Assembly: GCA_029964075.1 (NCBI GenBank)
Contig: CM057135.1
Span: 3,519,001-3,583,000, forward strand
Length of the DNA stretch: 64,000 nt
Direction: 5' to 3'
From: Patiria pectinifera
Taxonomy: Eukaryota; Echinodermata; Asteroidea; Valvatida; Asterinidae
The notes under the pieces: model-generated
The model's input: the letters and a program-made list of their open reading frames with translations, nothing else
What the model was told of the DNA's origin: nothing
The model's database searches: none
Program-made: the position numbers and the translations under genes
Shown: one piece after another, positions 30,985-42,616 of the stretch
Layout: every line of letters starts with the position of its first letter
Numbering within the stretch: position 1 is the first letter of the stretch

Positions 30985-33900
30985 TTTTACCGAAAGGCTT
31001 CATCCGAGAGTAGTAAAACAGAAACGAAAACCACTTTCCTGCAGCAGTGCTCGCAAGGAAATAGCGCATGTATTTGGAGTCAGTACGTGGAACGATAGAC
31101 CCGACCAGCATCCAGCCTTCCTGTGTGAGAGGTGTTCAAGAAACATCAGACACTTTACTGGAGGCACCCGGGATATCGGTGTCGACAAATTGCTCGTGAA
31201 CCAGAAAATACAATCCGAGTGGCCTCCCCACAAACGAACAGGTGAATGCTTTGTGTGTGAGCTTGCTACTAAACAGGGGAAAGGGGGTAGAGCCAGAGGC
31301 CGCAAAATAAGACGGTTGTATACTTCAGGGGCTTCTTGTGAAACGGTGCAAGCGACACTATCCCCATTCAGCTACACAGATGCCAACATTTTTGAGCATT
31401 TGGACGGAGTATCAAGTAGGCCTAGCGTACAAGTGCCCACAAGTTTGGACTTGCTAAATGACAGGGGAGAGGGGAGTATTTTTGTCTGCGCAATATGCCA
31501 GTGTATCTTAAGCCAACCCAGTGTGCAAACACCTTGCGAGCACAATTTTTGTGCAGTCTGTCTCACAGAATATTTCCAACATTCGAAGAGCCCATCTGTG
31601 AAGTGCCCAGTATGTAATAACATGATCAGTTATGGGCAAATCACAAGAAAGTCCAGGTGTATTAACTGTACAGCTAGACAACGTGCTGGTCACTTGCTGC
31701 AAGTGTCAAACAATTGGGAAATTGGAACGGATCATCAGTCACGCATGTGAGCCAACCCATCAACAAACTCCCAAATTCAAAATAGTTCGGGCTGCAAAAT
31801 CGCCATCGAAACAAGAAGCAGACACAGAGAGGCAAAAAATAAGTTCAGCAGCCAAAATTCTCCAAGACTGGGCTAATCAGTATCACCATGGAGACCCTAT
31901 ACCCCCTATTGTGGAGGATGTAGCTGACAACTGGATTTGGCTGCAGCTGAAACGCGACAATAATGTAGCAGCTATCAAAACTGGTGGTCGGGTAAGACTT
32001 TGTTTTGACAACAAATCAGGTGTTTACATTAATGTCTACCAATTAAAATACTTCTATACAATGGATAGTAAAACTCACAACAACCATTTCTCACTATCAT
32101 TTATTTTTAAACAAGAAAATGGCATTTCTCTGGAAATCGGGAATACTTTAAATTTCTTCTAAAACTGTACATTAAAAAAATATATTACTGTCTTTACATA
32201 CATAAACATGTTAAAATCACAAGCAGCTCTAAAATTATGGCTATGGAATGCATAATTTAAGTGCTTTCAGAACATATCGTAATTCAGGTTCATTTCTTTG
32301 TTAACAGCCTGCATACATACAGCGACAAGTTATGTCTAAGAAACCATCTAATACATCTCCTGAAGCAGGCAAACACAGCCGTCAATTGACAACAGAAGAG
32401 TCGCTCATAATGATGCGAGACTGCAAACTTTCATGGAATCAGCTGAGGAAGTTAAGAAGGTGAAGTATAAGTCTTGTTGTTCAATATAATCAAAAATATG
32501 AATTAGGGATGGTGCTGCTTTTCAATTGACCACTTTAAATTCAGTTGTGGTGATTGCAATTCAAATATTGGAAGTTTGCTTTAAAAATGACAGATACATG
32601 AACGACAAGAACAGTATCCCATCTGAGCGAGCATTGAGGACGCAACAGAAACTGCTGCTCAAGGATTACCTTCAAGGCGAGATGACTGACCTTGTTTTCA
32701 ACAGCGAAAAAGCTGAGGGGATTAAGGGTTTCACAACTAGATCTGTGCCATTTGCATTTGTTGGAGACCTCAAAGAGATAGTATTAGATTACTTGGATCG
32801 ACACCAAAGGTGAGAGTTTACAAATAACTCTGCACATTTATGCCAGACACTTTAGTCTTTCATGATAAAATATTACATGTACGTGTATCCGAGTAATACT
32901 TTTAACTTCTCTTTCCAAAGAAATGACACCTTGACTTGGCATCAAGGAGTTATTCCTGAAGATGAGGTATGGGTGAAGGTTGGAGGGGACAAGGGCGGTT
33001 CTTCGTTCAAGATGGCCTTCCAGATTGCAAACATCGAACATCCAAACTCCCTGAGTAACACGGTGGTGTTTGCATGCTTCGAAGCGAAGGATTCTCTTGC
33101 AAACATCCTACGGGTCCTTCCACCAATCTTCCAACAAATCGCGAAGCTGGGATCTGCGAAGTGCCAGTAAGCAGGTTTTACTTTCTATATAAATGGTGGC
33201 ATAAAAAAAGAAGATAAGAGTTATAGAAACATACACAGCCGCATCATATTCAGGTTGTGGTCCCTGCCAAGTGCCAACATCCGCCACACATACATGTACA
33301 TATAACAATAACTATTTTAAAATTTTCTATTTTTTTTCCAATTTCTAGAGAGGAGTCGATTCGTTTGTTTTGCTTCGGCGACTACGAGTTACTGACCAAG
33401 TTATATGGCATATGTGGATGCAATGGTAAGGTTTCACAAGAGACATCAAGATGTAATATAGCCCATATTTGTTTACCAAAGATATAAATTGTATGATGAA
33501 CTCACCAGATGCTTGAATGTTGAAGGCATTCATCACTTCCAGATTTGAGGTGTGATGTGGTTGTTCATTTGCATTGCTTGTCAGAAGCAAATCTGTGGAA
33601 TACAAAAACTTCACATTATTAGAAATTATAACGCCAACATTTATATCTTGCAGCTCGCTACTGCTGCTTGTATTGCACAGCTACCAAAGCCCAAATGCAG
33701 GAGCCTCGATCCGAGAGAGGGGCATATCCCTCACGTACAATGCAAACCATCGAGGACAATTACCAACGCTTTGTACAAGATGGAGGGCTCCAGCAAAGAG
33801 CAAAAGATGTCTCAAACAGCATCGTCCATCGACCACTTATGCCTGTTGAGATCAGCCATGTAAGTTCTTGCATAGCTAAATAGGATTTTTGTAAGAGAAT

Positions 33901-34085
33901 ATACTTAGAACATTGAACTGTTTGATGAATAATCAACCTTTTTTTCTAATCACATATAGGTCGTCCTGCCAACACTTCACATATCGCTTGGCGTATACAA
34001 GAAGTTATTCGATGCCTTCGAAAGTGCATGTCACGGGATCGACGTGCAGTTGTTCCAGCTCCCATACATGTGCATGTACAAAATG
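30985..34085 (+). pseudogene. RAG1-like transposase gene (seven exons, 3' end missing)
   Basis: Exons: about 30,985-31,991; 32,308-32,459; 32,594-32,809; 32,921-33,166; 33,349-33,425; 33,654-33,859; 33,960-about 34,085. All introns are GT..AG and phases agree. Exon 1: HPAFLCERCSRNI, then WPPHKRTGECFVC, a RING finger (CAICQCILSQ, CEHNFCAVCL, CPVC) and VTCCKC...ISHAC, the order seen in the RAG1 N-terminal half. Exon 2 has LTTEESLIMMRDCKLSWNQL. Exons 4-6 have GGDKGGSSF...HPNS...FEAKDS, FGDYELLTKLYG and CLYCTAT, resembling the RAG1 core around its first two catalytic Asp and CxxC zinc site. Exon 7 has LPTLHISLGVYKKLFDAF. A frameshift at about 31,640 splits exon 1, there is no clear ATG, and the catalytic Glu region is absent. 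Molluscan N-RAG-TP is the closest described type I recall. Confidence 0.7.
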
Positions 34086-35190
34086 TACACGCGACATGAC
34101 ATAACACATCAGAAGAAATGTAGGCTCCACACATCTACTACCGGTACTGTATATGTTAACGTGTTTTGTTTTGTACATACATGTAGATGTATTTCACCAC
34201 GTATGGCTTTGTACGCCAAGTGTGCATGTCAAAAATTGTCATGTCAAATCAGACTTGTATTTAAATCATCAAGAATCGAGTCAGAGTCATTGCTCCCGAG
34301 TCTGAGTGCCAAGTCATGTGGGGCGAATCTGAGTCCGAGTCGCGTCCAAGTCATGTTTAATATTGAAAATAAATTTGGAGGTAGGCCTACTACTGTACTA
34401 GTAAATCTCACAGTATATAAATGCTTCCAATATTTTCACAGCCACTCTCTAATAAATACATGTACATGTACATGCAGGCAAGCCAGTGTTTGGAAATGAA
34501 TATCGTACCGAACACTATCAAGCTTGCATGATTAACCCAATATTGAGTGAAGACGATGGGGTTCATGTTTTTGATATTGATTTTCGAAATCGCTACACAA
34601 TGTATGTAATGATATTGTTGAAAGAGATATTTAATAAGTGATTTGTTATGTGAATTAAGTCCCACTTCGGCTTTATGCAGGTCAAGTCTCCGAGTTGAAA
34701 TCTTTATACTCAAAGTCTGAGTCTTTATGTCGAGTCTGAGTCCAGGTCTATCTAAATTAGGGTCTAGTAGTATGATGTATTTAAATGTTGGCCTAGGGCA
34801 AGGCCTAAATAAAATGTACCACTTTTAGTAAATCACCACATGGAAAATTGTGCAGTTACTTTTGAAAAATCAGACTAGTGATTGTATTGAATAAAATTGC
34901 ATTGACCCTTTGATAGCAAATGTTTCAGTTGGTTACGATTTCTTTTCTGGGCAGTATTATGTATAACTCTGACATGTTCATACATACACGAGTCGTTGCG
35001 TAGTTTCAAAATACGTGCATTCGGGGATCAGTCAATGCGCCTACCCTACGACTGTTTTATGTACGATAATATGTCCGTGTACAGGCGTTGAAAAAACTTG
35101 AGTGGGTCGCCTATGCTTGCCTTCCTCCATGGCATTTCAAAACGTAAGATTACAAAAATTGCTTCCTAGTACAAAAGATACATAACCTGT
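34086..35190. repeat. Gene-free stretch with GAGTC repeats
   Basis: Irregular GAGTCTGAGTC/GAGTCCGAGTC words at about 34,275-34,350 and 34,685-34,750, and TACATGTACATGTA-type runs. They start where the RAG1-like gene fades. No exon with the missing RAG1-like C-terminus could be read here. Confidence 0.5.
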
Positions 35191-35194
35191 GTAC

Positions 35195-35400
35195 TCACCT
35201 TAGAGATTCCCGTCGGAAACCCTCAAATCGTGCCAAACACCGCCACCCAAATACTGTCTCGGCCGTGACGCGCATGCAGACATGGCGGTCATGGCGGCGG
35301 TTCTCGACGGACTCCTGTTTATGTACCCTAAAGTTTGGCTGAAATTTCACGAAAGCGACTTGTCCCAGTGCTGTCGTCCACATTAATGTGAACAACAATT
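35195..35400 (-). other. CpG-rich segment, possible first exon
   Basis: A minus-strand frame (start near 35,398) ends at GAATCTCTAAG|GTGAGT, a consensus splice donor, and the segment is CpG-rich unlike its surroundings. The encoded peptide (TALGQVAFVKFQPNF, VCMRVTAETVFGWRC) matches nothing I know. It may be a 5' exon or promoter of a minus-strand gene; weak. Confidence 0.2.
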
Positions 35401-36234
35401 ACTCATTAATTCATATATCGACCAAATAACTTCACAAAACTGCTTTTCAATTTGAAAAATGATGCTTTATTCGTAGCTGAAATGACAACATGAAACTACA
35501 AAATCATACCGAACGCGAATAACACGAGCTCATGTCGCGTACGTAAAAGCATGCTAGTCAGAAATTGTGCACAAAGGATGGGGAGAGTCGATTGCACATA
35601 GCTTCATTGATGCTTATCGAAGCCTTATTTGGTAGCTTTTGCATATTCATGTCCTCAAACCAATCATATTTTACATTATCCGCGGGGTATTTAAATCCAC
35701 CAACGCAAAGACAGGATCTTCGCGCGGGCATGCATTATGCATCGCGCTCTGTTGTGAAGCGTCGTCACGTGACTTTACCACTAACTATAACTCGCCAAAA
35801 GAGGGCGTACTTTTGTATCAGTGAAACTGCCGTGCATGCCGCCGTCTTCTTCACCCTGCTGACTAACAATTAAGGTAACATTTAAATAAAGCTTTTTTCT
35901 CCCGAATCGTCCTGAAAAGTCGTGCTTCAACTTTTATTAGGCCTAGTAGTAGTACTGTATCAGTTGAGTCAGGACTGCAAACTGGGATTGTAACCGGACA
36001 TGTCATGTACTCGTGCAATATCATTCATTCAATGAACAAAACTAAGTACAGAAAAGCTCGAGGCTACACGGCCGATCATGCAGGTACTGGCCTGGCTCCT
36101 TATAATTTATCTCATTTACCAAACTAGTTGGCGACATTTAGCACATACAGGTATTTAGATAGAGGACAGGGTTTTGAATTGTTTAAGGAAATGTGTGTGT
36201 AAATGTCGATGTTCATTGTTTGGTGTGATCATTA

Positions 36235-36940
36235 GCCCAGGTTGGACTCCGTCGTTGTGTCCGTTGTGTACACGCAACAGAGTCCAGGGTATGATAAACC
36301 TCTCCTGCCATAACGAAAACAATTATAAAAGATTTTTTTCATATTTCTACCTGACTGAGGAAGCTGAAATTTCGCTTGCATATTCCTTGTGTCCTGAATT
36401 GTGCATGCGCTGCATGGGTTTACTGACCGGAACATACTGACCGGAGCATACTGACCGGAACGTCGAGTTTATACCTCTGGTTCTCTTCAGAACCATTCTC
36501 TTAGTTGAGAAACTATTCGCACATGGTGTTTCCGCAAACCCTTCATTATTTAGTATCTCCACCATGCAAAGCCTCAAATCTTACTTGCATGGGTTTAGAA
36601 AAGGCAAATATGTCCGGGGTGTCGTGCTTACCGAAAATAAACCGCAACCCCACGCTTTCGTTAAAAAACATTTTCAGTACGAACTCCCCGTGTGAAGATT
36701 ATGCGCGCGCGTGCATGCACACCTAGCACGCGGCAGCAGCAAGCCGCAGCAAACGGCTTCACGGTTGGAGTTTGTGCTGAAAATGTTTTCAACGAAAATT
36801 GCGGTTTATTTTCGGTAAACACACCGGACATAGGTAAAAATATGAAAAAAAAGTTTATAATTTTTTTTCCCCGCTATGGTGGTACAATTTATGCTCTGGA
36901 CGTCAGTCGTAATGCAATAAAGACGTCGTTCAACCTGGGC
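36235..36940. mobile_element. Foldback element of about 0.7 kb
   Basis: Outer inverted pair GCCCAGGTTGGACTCCGTCG / GACGTCGTTCAACCTGGGC (36,236 and 36,920). Inner inverted blocks 36,598-36,690 and 36,757-36,835 share ACCGAAAATAAACCGCAA and AACATTTTCAG. The right half is closer to intact; the left half is split by a later insertion (36,423-36,585). Confidence 0.65.
36423..36585. mobile_element. SINE-like 163-bp insertion with a 12-bp target duplication
   Basis: Flanked by direct TGCATGGGTTTA copies at 36,411-36,422 and 36,586-36,597. It contains three ACTGACCGGA(A/G)C repeats and a CTTAGTTGAGAAACTATTCG / CATGGTGTTTCCGCAAACC segment also found at 39,040-39,230. A long variable target duplication suggests LINE-type retroposition. 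Confidence 0.6.
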
Positions 36941-36949
36941 TAGTGTGAT

Positions 36950-38320
36950 CATGGACATGGTGAGTTGTAGTACACAATCAGTCGATGGGGCCGACTACTA
37001 CATGTAGTACTATCAGTAGCATTATTACATGATTTTTAATTTTTTGTTAAATATGGCCAAACTATACATCAAATTAAAGCTCTGGATGGGAAAACTCAAT
37101 GGTGCAAACAACATTGCCATAGGTGCTCCGTTCAGAAGTTATGTCCTCCCAAAGACACCATACTCCTGGAACTCTTCTGGTCCTCATCCGAGTTAATGTA
37201 TTTGTTAACTTAGAACCGACCATACTATTTAGTTTTGGTTCAAATATAGTCAAACTATACATCAAATTAAAGCGCTTGATAAGAAAAATTAAATGGTGCA
37301 AACGTCATTGTCATAAATGCTTCCGTTCAGAAGTTATGTTTTTCCAAAGACACCATTATTACTCGTGAAACTATTCTGATTGTGTGTGTGTTTTTTATTT
37401 ATGTAACCAGGGTGGAGCAGCATCTACTGAGGAGAAAGTGATGCAGCCAGATATTCCCTTATCAGCATCCCAATTCCTATGCCCCCCCTCCCCGCTTTTT
37501 CTGCATAAGATGGAGGAGGAATTTATAATGTAACCTTATTGATCTTCAATGATTAGGTGTCCTTTTTGAAGATCTTCCTGCAGCTTGTATTTGTAGACTG
37601 CGTGCGGGGACTCCTCATACACAATGTTAAACCAGTCGGGAAAACCTGGCACCCGAGACAAAAAATGTGATTTTCCAAATATTACAAGACCATCAAACTT
37701 TCAAACACAGTAAATAAGTACCAACAACTGAAATAACCAAAGATATTTTCATAAAAATATAAATTTTCTTGCGCATTAGAAATTGTTAAGCAGAATTAAA
37801 TATTGAATGGTGGGATGAAGTATGAAATAAAACAGAAGAATGCTGTTATCATAAACTCAATTCTCAGTAAAAAAAAAAAAAAAAAAGCTAGTATATAACA
37901 TCGAAATCAAGACTTGTTAGTACAGAACAAGATAATCAACATTTGATTGATAATTCTCAAAAACAGTTGTATTGTTGGAAAATATTCTGCAACTAAAACA
38001 GTGCTAAAATTCATGCAAGTTCAAGGTCATTTTTAAATGAAAAGCACTCAGAAGTGATTGTCACCATGCGGGCATTCACATTTGAAGTTCCTGATGAACA
38101 AGTATGATGTTCAAAACCAAATTGTACAATGGGGTAATCATGCATAGTTGAAGTCAAGTACTTTGCAAGTATCAGCTTTACTGCCAGACCTCAAGACGGT
38201 TTGGTACGGATGAAGATGCATTATACAGATATTGGTGTTGTTTTTCAATTTTTGTTGACAACAAACAGCTCAATGTTTGGTGTTAAATTACTTGGAAAGT
38301 ACTTGACTACAACTAAATCA
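36950..38320. other. Gene-free stretch
   Basis: Two diverged direct copies of a segment with CAAACTATACATCAAATTAA and GTTCAGAAGTTATG lie at about 37,055-37,160 and 37,245-37,350. An A-run occurs at 37,869. No gene is visible. Confidence 0.5.
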
Positions 38321-38329
38321 TGAATAAAG

Positions 38330-39036
38330 CTAAGCTCCTGAATGTTTTAGGAGCTCCTCCGGGTTGTGGCAATGCTGTAAAAATGAACAGAACCTTTGAT
38401 ATGGTTGTGCAGATGAAGAACTCAAATAGTGCACGAGAAAATATTTTTTGCCTCTCACTTGTGAAACCACCTTTGCTTTGTTCCACTTTATTCCTTCGTC
38501 TGTCTCAAATCTGTGTGAAACATGCTTCTTCACAAGCGGTGTTAGTGCAGGATCTTCCTGAACACTGTCACCTCCCTGACTCTCTCTGATTAACTGCTTA
38601 ACATTCTCAGCCAACTCTTGTGGAGACAAAAACCTTCTCTTCTTACTTCCATCCGGCTTTTCCTCCTGGACAGAGAAACTGTACAGTTTCGGATCACTGA
38701 CTTTCTGCTCCAGAAGACTCTTCCTGAATTTAACTTGTGCTTTCAAGAGATCCAACTTCTCATCTCGTTTCAACCCCATCATTGCAATGTCGACTTGTGA
38801 TTCGGTTTGCAAGAGCCCCCAATAGATGATATCATTAGCTTGTTCAATCTTTGCATTTATCTTTCTCTGTCTTGCCTCTTCCTCCTTCTGGAACTTTAGT
38901 CTTAGCTCCTCAGCCTTCTGTTCCTTGATTTTCTCCTGACGTTGCTTAAACTCTCTCTTGACTCTTTCAACTTCCCTTTTTGATGTTTTCAGAACTCTTC
39001 TTTCTTCTTCTTCACTCTTTGCCTCCAACCATTCAG
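38330..39036 (-). CDS. Terminal exon of an uncharacterised coiled-coil protein
   Basis: The open frame runs to a stop at 38,330. Starting near TEWLEAKSEEEERRVLK, it encodes a long charged coiled coil (KREFKQRQEKIKEQKAEELR...). This is followed by IYWGLLQTESQVDIAMMGLK, LLKAQVKFRKSLLEQ and LYSFSVQ...LSPQELAENVKQLI. The order coiled coil, GL-T-E-V-D, K-L-KAQ-FRK-LLEQ recurs in a multicopy invertebrate family of unknown function. The upstream 50 residues of the open frame come from the palindromic repeat at 39,040-39,230 and are unlikely to be coding. Upstream exons were not identified with certainty. Confidence 0.5.
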
Positions 39037-39039
39037 TAG

Positions 39040-39230
39040 TTTTATTATATAATGAAAGGTTTGCGGAAACACCATGTGCGAATAATTTCTCAACTAAGAG
39101 AATGGTTCTGAAAAGAACCAGAGGTAACCAGAAGCATTCTCTTAGTTGAGAAATTATTCGCACATGGTGTTTCCGCAAACCTTTCATTATTTAGTATCTC
39201 CACCATGCAAAGCCTCAAATCTTACTTAGT
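39040..39230. repeat. Palindromic copy of the SINE-like sequence
   Basis: Two inverted copies (39,052-39,108 and 39,135-39,195) share ATGAAAGGTTTGCGGAAACA and TTCTCAACTAAGAGAATG. The right copy continues with GTATCTCCACCATGCAAAGC exactly as at 36,550. It sits directly at the 5' edge of the coiled-coil exon. Confidence 0.75.
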
Positions 39231-39257
39231 TTTATTAAAGGTAAACATGAGGCTTAC

Positions 39258-39377
39258 CTCTGCAGTAATGGTAGAGATGTGCGGTCGGGCAAACTCAAAG
39301 TCGGATGTCCGTGGAGATGAAAAGGGCTCTTCCTCTTGAACTTCTCGAGGGTCTTGTGCTGGAGATCCACTCATGAC
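39258..39377 (-). CDS. Candidate internal exon, 40 codons
   Basis: The segment is bordered by CACAAAAG (acceptor) and GAG|GTAAGC (donor), length divisible by three and open in one frame. It encodes MSGSPAQDPREVQEEEPFSS then FARPHISTITAE. No family recognised. It may join the HECT-like exon upstream and the coiled-coil exon downstream, on the same strand; this is inferred from spacing only. Confidence 0.3.
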
Positions 39378-39946
39378 CTTTTGTGATGAAGCATGAATCC
39401 AGAAATACTAATTTATGTGTAAAATAAACAGGGAATATTGACGCACCTTTTAAGACATTCTCCTTTCCTCCAATAATTGAAAACTGTTGATATTCCCTGC
39501 CCTGGCTACAATCCAAAGGGCTTTGGAAAAAAAAATCTGCCTCCACCAAAATTATGTCTCACTGCACACTTACCACCCCTCCCCCATCTAAGGTTACAAG
39601 TCAAGTTTTGGCAGCAAATGGAAATGCATTATTATTGCTGATGTAATTAAATTAATCCTTTAATCATGTTAATACATGATGATTTTTTTTTATTATTAAA
39701 TTAAAACAATCATTTTGAAATCAACTAAAATACATTTGTTGGTCATGAATGGACGTTTGTACGAGTTTCATTCGTAAAAAAAACAATGAGTTACTGGTGC
39801 AAACATGACAGTCAGTTTGCAAAAAGACCGGAGTAAGGCTAATTTTCTATTGTATGAGATACGAAACATGTTGAGAAGTATTGTGAATATAAACAAGAGC
39901 ATGACATTAAAATAGTGTATTCGCTAAAAGGGTTGTTTTTCAATAC

Positions 39947-40130
39947 CTTCACCAAGTTTGCACGAGTGGTTGCATCTGGTAGATGTTCAATGTCCTCTAG
40001 TCGGACATCCTTATTTATCATGGCCGCAAACGCAGGACACATTCCCCGTATTTCAGGCCCTCCATTCACAAAACTGCATGTGAGGTATTTGCCTGCAAGC
40101 TTGTAGGTTTGCTGTCTGATGAGATGCAAG
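39947..40130 (-). CDS. Exon resembling part of a HECT domain
   Basis: The open segment reads YKLAGKYLTCSFVNGGPEIR then CPAFAAMINKDVRLEDIEHL and ends at GTGAAG|GTATTG (donor). The pattern aromatic-K-L-G(K/R)-x-x-x-S-V-N-GGP resembles the start of HECT-type ubiquitin ligase domains in an invertebrate gene family. The catalytic cysteine region is not seen nearby. The exon start is uncertain. Confidence 0.35.
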
Positions 40131-40199
40131 TCATGTGTAAAATGACACTATCCCAGACTTGCTTGCAGTCAATCAGTAATGCAATGATTTTTTTTTTGG

Positions 40200-41530
40200 G
40201 GGGGGGGCTGCTTTTGGAAGTTATAGCAGAAAAGAGGCTGTTCGATGTTAACCCCGGACAATAAGAGTCCCACTATTCATATGCAACTGATGCAAGGTCA
40301 TATTTCGTTTTTGATTATTATCTTCAATCGTAACATTAACAAAAGAGATCGGCATTATGTGAAAAACACGTTTAAATACACCTACTTTCTTGCTATACAG
40401 TTTCCTGAACAGTGAAAGGGCTCTTTATTGATGAAAATGCCAACGTTGTCGGAAGACTTATTATGCTCTAAAACTGTCATAGAAAATTAATAATCGTCAG
40501 GGTATATACATGCATTTTTTTTCTAGAAATACATATACACTTAATAAACGGAACCATTGTCCTAAACCACACACGGCTTAGTCGCGTATGGATCCCAGAC
40601 GGCTGCGCGAGGTCAAATACACAACCCACGCAGTGCCTACTTTTGTACAAAAGCCACACGCAATTACGAATTACCATAATTTTTGTCGTTATGTAGTTTT
40701 ATCGTTCAAAAATGAACTGCTCTTACTTTAGCTTCGTGATAATAATTATGCTATATTCATGACTGTTTTTTGTATGGCAACACAAGAGAACTCTTCCTTT
40801 TGTAATATAATGCCTTTCTCTTTTTAGTCACGTCAAACATGTGTGTAAATAGTTAGGAAATGGTTTTCGAGGGACATACAGTTGTTGCATCAGTTTGCCG
40901 TGGACTATGTTTTTTTTGTAGCCCAGCCAAATCAATACTGATTACCGTTGAAAGAAATACATCGTTGCTTTCAAATTGTTGTAGCTAAAGTATTAAAAAA
41001 AGACAGTTTTTCGAATGTTCTCAAACAATAACAGACAGAAAGTATTAGTAGTGTTTTCCGATCCTGGAGCTCTGTGCCTAAAATGTGTGATGGACTGATG
41101 GTTTTCGGTTCGATCCTGCACATGGATGGATACACAGTATAAACACAAATGATTTTAAAGTCAAGCAAATGATCTTTTAAAATCGAGACTTTTGCAACCG
41201 ATAAGGGATTCATATCTTTTCTGTTCCTAATTTTGGAATTTATTAAAGAAACACAAAATGTTGTTGTATGTTAACCCTGAAAAAACAAGAGTTCCGTTCT
41301 ATTTACAGACAAGCTCATATTAATTTTTTTATCATGCATTCGCATCATTAACAAATGTAACCTGTGTGAAAAACACGTCGATATAGTTTCCTGACAAAAT
41401 ACGAATCATGTCGGGGAGGCTTTTTTTGTTTCACAACTGTTTCTGAGTTGTAAATGGCAGGCGATTGCCCAAGGTCACTGAGGTAAATCAGAAAACACGA
41501 CCCACACAGTGTCTAAACTTTGGCGGGAAA
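40200..41530. repeat. Two diverged copies of a non-coding repeat
   Basis: Segments around 40,240-40,640 and 41,265-41,530 share, in order, GTTAACCC...ACA(A/-)GAGT, a stretch with CATTAACAAA, GTGAAAAACACGT, CAGTTTCCTGA and AC(C/A)CACGCAGTG/CCCACACAGTG. They are direct copies of one old repeat. The remainder of 40,131-42,028 shows no gene. Confidence 0.5.
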
Positions 41531-42028
41531 TCTGTAACTGGCATATTTATCAATGACATGATTCTCAGGCTTTGGAGTGGGCGGAGCCTAAACTACGCGC
41601 GTAGTAAAATACATGTACATGTACTTTGTAGCAAAAAGGCCTTTGGGACTTCCATATTTATAATTTGCTTGGTTATACAAAGAAACAACTACTGTATTTG
41701 AAAACTAGAGTCTACATCACTCTACTTACCTGTAGAACGAATACTTCATATGCATTGTTCCCTATGCCGGCAGGCAATTTGCTAAGAGTTTTACACAATA
41801 GCGCCCTCACGTGTCCTATCCACGACGCCCTGTGACATGAACACTACGTTAGTGTCCTCTTTTTCTCTTAACCGCAGGCGAGGTGTATCGTGAAATTTCG
41901 ATCGACCCGAATTTCAATGTTTTATTTATGCCTCTTTGCTGGGAGAAAGCTATTTATCAGATATAAAGAGAAAGTGTTTATTGTAGAGTTATCATAGTGA
42001 GTTATTCTAAGTGAAGTGAGTTAGAAAA

Positions 42029-42616
42029 ATGAGTAAATCTAGGAAGTTGGGGAGGACTGGGTGTGTCGATAATGGAGGGACGTACATCCCACCAGACAAG
42101 CCCGAGTTCTTGGGGGACTGCACCGGTGATGGTACGTCACCGCGGCAGCAGTCCCCTAGTCGGCCCCTTCGTCCACTGCCGGCTGTCGGAGCTGACGGAC
42201 CCGTTGACCAAGCGGGGGGCCGTACAACCCCACCGTCTTCGGTCAATATTCACGGGTCCGCCCAACTGAAGGGGAAACGCACCGGCAAGACAAAGAAATT
42301 GTCTGACGCCGGGGCAGTACCCAAAAAGGGACGTACGCAGCCGGAGGAAGTACTCCTCCATGGCTTAGTGCAACCAGGCCCACCCAGCCCCGTGATTACC
42401 ACGGTGCCTGGGGATGGGCTGTTATATGGCCGGCTAATCGACCGTACAGCACCCGCCTATGTTACCGGCGTGGGGGCGCTGTCGGCCGCCCGGGCGCAAT
42501 ATTTTTTTTTACAACTATCTGGTGTGACTACAGACCAGCGGACAATGCCGTGCACGGAGAGCCGTGCACGGGCGTCCCCGCCCGGTATTAGTTTACACCT
42601 ATCGGTGTCACTATAG
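42029..42616 (+). CDS. Unrecognised GC-rich ORF, possible retroelement ORF
   Basis: A 195-residue open frame starting MSKSRKLGRTGCVDNGGTYI, rich in Pro, Gly and Thr, with basic patches (KGKRTGKTKKLSD). Its base composition is clearly more GC-rich than the flanks. It ends in a segment with inverted CCGTGCACGG words (42,548-42,570). It could be the gag-like ORF of an unfamiliar element whose rest is missing. It could equally be a chance frame in GC-rich DNA. No family recognised. Confidence 0.3.
   Translation: MSKSRKLGRTGCVDNGGTYIPPDKPEFLGDCTGDGTSPRQQSPSRPLRPLPAVGADGPVDQAGGRTTPPSSVNIHGSAQLKGKRTGKTKKLSDAGAVPKKGRTQPEEVLLHGLVQPGPPSPVITTVPGDGLLYGRLIDRTAPAYVTGVGALSAARAQYFFLQLSGVTTDQRTMPCTESRARASPPGISLHLSVSL

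Noticed and set aside
31372-31702. Minus-strand Cys/His-containing ORFs
   Set aside because: Antisense shadows of the RAG1-like RING exon.
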